Positions 62,480-64,000 of a stretch of 64,000 bases of DNA are shown here, one piece after another. The notes beneath the pieces were generated by a model. It did not search any database. It was not told the DNA's origin and was given only the letters and a program-made list of their open reading frames with translations. The stretch spans positions 30,182 to 94,181 of the forward strand of contig NZ_FOQK01000006.1 in assembly GCF_900113715.1 (NCBI RefSeq), in the 5' to 3' direction. This DNA comes from Pseudoselenomonas ruminantium (GTDB lineage: Bacteria > Bacillota > Negativicutes > Selenomonadales > Selenomonadaceae). A program made the position numbers and the translations under genes. The stretch's first letter is position 1, and each line of letters opens with the position of its first letter.

Positions 62480-63052
62480 ATGCAGACGGTAAGTAATGTT
62501 TTGAAGCTGATGCATATGGCGCTGGTTCCCGTGCTTGAGCGGGCGGAGGTTGTTGTCGATGCGACGGCTGGCAATGGACATGATACGTTGTTTTTAGCTG
62601 AGCATACAAAAGAGACGGCTCAGATCTATGCCTTTGATATCCAGCCGCAAGCCATCGCCAATACCAAAGCGCGCACGGCACAATATGCCGCGCGTATCCA
62701 CTATATCCTGGGAAGTCATGAACAGCTTGACGTGCAGGTTCCCGGGCAGGTCGATGCCGTGCTGTTCAATCTCGGCTATCTGCCAGGGGCTGAACATACG
62801 GCGGTGACGCGTCGTGAAAGCACGAAGTGCGCGGTCGATCAGGCCCTGGCCAAGCTCAAGGTAAATGGCATTGCGGTAATCGTAGTCTATCCTGGTCATC
62901 CCGAGGGTAAAGCCGAGGCCGATATGCTGGCTGCGTATCTGGCAGCCTTGCCTTGCCGTCAATTCACAGTAGGCTGCTATCGTCTGCTCAATCATCAGCG
63001 GAATGCTCCCTATGCCTACTTGGTCGAACGCGTCAAAGCTGGGCCTGTATGA
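62480..63052 (+). CDS. YtqB-like tRNA methyltransferase
   Basis: A 190-residue SAM-dependent methyltransferase of the small family once called rRNA methylase (YtqB type). The ATG at 62480 has AGAAGGAG nine bases upstream. Motif I is DATAGNGHDTLFLA, then FDIQPQAI for the ribose contact and NLGYLPGA for the catalytic loop. Relatives carry out the mnm5s2U34 methylation of tRNA (MnmM), so a wobble-uridine role is plausible. It has no C-terminal extension. The gene's end lies inside a long inverted repeat. Confidence 0.85.
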   Translation: MQTVSNVLKLMHMALVPVLERAEVVVDATAGNGHDTLFLAEHTKETAQIYAFDIQPQAIANTKARTAQYAARIHYILGSHEQLDVQVPGQVDAVLFNLGYLPGAEHTAVTRRESTKCAVDQALAKLKVNGIAVIVVYPGHPEGKAEADMLAAYLAALPCRQFTVGCYRLLNHQRNAPYAYLVERVKAGPV

Positions 63053-63073
63053 CCGTCAGGCCCAGCTTTGACG
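63031..63073 (+). terminator. Hairpin spanning the end of the YtqB-like gene
   Basis: A 17-bp perfect inverted repeat (CGTCAAAGCTGGGCCTG / CAGGCCCAGCTTTGACG) whose left arm is the last coding part of the gene and whose loop holds the stop codon. No T tract follows directly (GAAATTTCTT), so termination is uncertain; it might instead stabilise the 3' end of the RNA. Confidence 0.55.
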
Positions 63074-63199
63074 GAAATTTCTTCTGTCCGGCACTTTTTA
63101 ATGCAGGGATAAGCAACGGCTAATTTTGCTGCAAGAAAGCAGCATTATACTACTCTTATCGTTCACGCTATAAAAATAATACGAGATAGGAGTAGTAAC

Positions 63200-63880
63200 A
63201 TGAAATACGAAATCTTATATCCGGAAGCTTTTCCCGTGGTAAAGTGCCAGCTGGAGCAAGGTGAGCGGCTGAAGGCTGAATCAGACGCCATGATAACGAT
63301 GTCGGCAACTGTCGATGTAGAAGGCAAGATGACTGGCGGCATATTGTCGGGACTCGCGCGGAAATTCCTGTCGGGGGAAAGCTTCTTCTGTCAGGAGCTC
63401 ATTGCCTCCCGCGGTCCAGGCGAAGTGATGCTCGGACATGCGCTTCCTGGCGGTATCGTGTCTTTGCCGCTTACGGGCTCCTATGGCTGGATTGTCGAGA
63501 AAGGCGGCTATATGGCTAGTACCGAAGGCATCGAAGTCGATACGAAGATGCAGAACCTGTCCCATGGCCTTTTTTCGGGACAAGGTTTTTTCGTGCTGAG
63601 GATAAAGGGAACAGGTACGCTGTTTGTCAGCAGCTTTGGTGTCATCCATCCCGTGGAGCTGGGCGAAGGTGAGGAAGTGATCATCGATAATGGCAATCTG
63701 GTCGCCTGGCCGGATTACATGGATTATACCATCGAAAAAGCATCGAATGGCTGGCTTTCCGGCATCAAGTCCGGCGAGTGCCTGGTGACCCGTTTCCGTG
63801 GCCCGGGAACGGTGCTGATACAAACGCGGAATCCCAGCAGTTTTGAAGCGTGGATTCGCTCGATGATACCAACGAACTAA
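63200..63880 (+). CDS. AIM24/TIGR00266 family protein
   Basis: A 226-residue all-beta protein of the AIM24 family, with the characteristic MKYEILYPEAFPVVKCQLEQGE start, MSATVDVEGKM near residue 35, GGILSGLARKFLSGESFF near residue 50, and SSFGVIHPVELGEGEEVIIDNG near 150. Family members are widespread and of unknown molecular function (yeast AIM24 affects mitochondria; bacterial ones are sometimes linked to tellurite or membrane stress). No signal peptide is seen. TAGGAG lies upstream of the ATG. It is followed by a hairpin and appears monocistronic. Confidence 0.88.
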   Translation: MKYEILYPEAFPVVKCQLEQGERLKAESDAMITMSATVDVEGKMTGGILSGLARKFLSGESFFCQELIASRGPGEVMLGHALPGGIVSLPLTGSYGWIVEKGGYMASTEGIEVDTKMQNLSHGLFSGQGFFVLRIKGTGTLFVSSFGVIHPVELGEGEEVIIDNGNLVAWPDYMDYTIEKASNGWLSGIKSGECLVTRFRGPGTVLIQTRNPSSFEAWIRSMIPTN

Positions 63881-63905
63881 AAAGGGATTCTGCCAGATAG
63901 GAAGG

Positions 63906-63972
63906 AAAAAATCACTGTCCTGTAGAAATGGAAGGTTAATTACCAATCCATGATATAAGGACAGTGATTTTT
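63906..63972 (+). terminator. Long hairpin after the AIM24 gene
   Basis: Arms AAAAATCACTGTCCT and AGGACAGTGATTTTT pair over 15 bp, with an inner stem (ATGGA/TCCAT and GGT/ACC). The T run of the right arm follows, so it can act as a terminator. The right arm also places AAGGA before an ATG at 63974. Confidence 0.65.
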
Positions 63973-63973
63973 A

Positions 63974-64000
63974 TGTTGGCGGCAGAGGAAAATTGGAATT
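63974..64000 (+). CDS. Possible 5' fragment of a further gene
   Basis: An ATG at 63974 with AAGGA about eleven bases upstream opens a frame (MLAAEENWN) that runs off the window end. Nine codons are too few to name it, and the start may be chance. Confidence 0.2.

Overview
The window is a contiguous stretch of chromosome from an anaerobic, fairly GC-rich Firmicute, most consistent with the Negativicutes (Selenomonas/Mitsuokella type). This is an inference from gene content: Gram-positive-type PolC alongside DnaE, RNase J, an S1 gene abutting ispH, a DcuC-type C4-dicarboxylate carrier, a DUF512 gene beside der, and a Cca of the proteobacterial length and HD-domain type. Almost all genes are housekeeping genes packed in plus-strand operons with strong Shine-Dalgarno sites and clear hairpin terminators.

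Layout. 1-202: tRNA-Gly and tRNA-Cys with a terminator. 290-1141: secreted RsiV-like protein. 1285-8951: operon of a zinc-ribbon protein, miaB, mutS, mutL and a methyltransferase. 9001-11288: divergent TSUP permease and Cache-HAMP-GGDEF cyclase. 11433-17079: an AT-rich accessory cassette of three unrecognised genes. 17210-19658: minus-strand dcuC-like carrier and M20 peptidase. 19955-21619: RNase J. 21716-23764: divergent ECF S component and MocR regulator, a possible vitamin B6 pair. 24070-25578: chemoreceptor. 25726-29124: dnaE. 29201-35045: dacF, rluB-like, BaiN-like, aroA, cmk, plsC. 35160-37039: ispH and rpsA. 37165-40521: DUF512, der, plsY. 40663-43362: ACT protein, hom, thrB. 43432-49392: cca, gamma carbonic anhydrase, ndk, an EF-G paralogue and an L,D-transpeptidase. 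49459-58001: polA, mutM, coaE, lytic transglycosylase, polC. 58044-63880: hydrolase, ThrE-type exporter, panE, SLC13-type permease, YtqB-type methylase and an AIM24 protein.

The most interesting region is 11433-17079. Gene A (569 aa) has an N-terminal segment with a possible nuclease-like motif, then several hydrophobic Gly/Ala-rich stretches and a charged C-terminal helix. It overlaps gene B1 (730 aa), which is followed by a paralogue B2 (570 aa). B1 and B2 share a block of 68 identical consecutive residues but end in different Sel1-like repeat arrays. The unit is bounded by strong hairpin terminators, is much more AT-rich than its flanks and has no visible mobility gene. It looks like a compact sensor/effector module, perhaps for defence or envelope stress, but that function is conjecture.

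A second notable point concerns replication fidelity. The PolC lacks the internal DnaQ-like exonuclease domain normally inserted in its PHP domain, and PolA has a degenerate 3'-5' exonuclease region. The PHP metal-site residues are complete in both PolC and DnaE, so proofreading may depend on PHP domains or a separate exonuclease, alongside the MutS/MutL operon at the start of the window.
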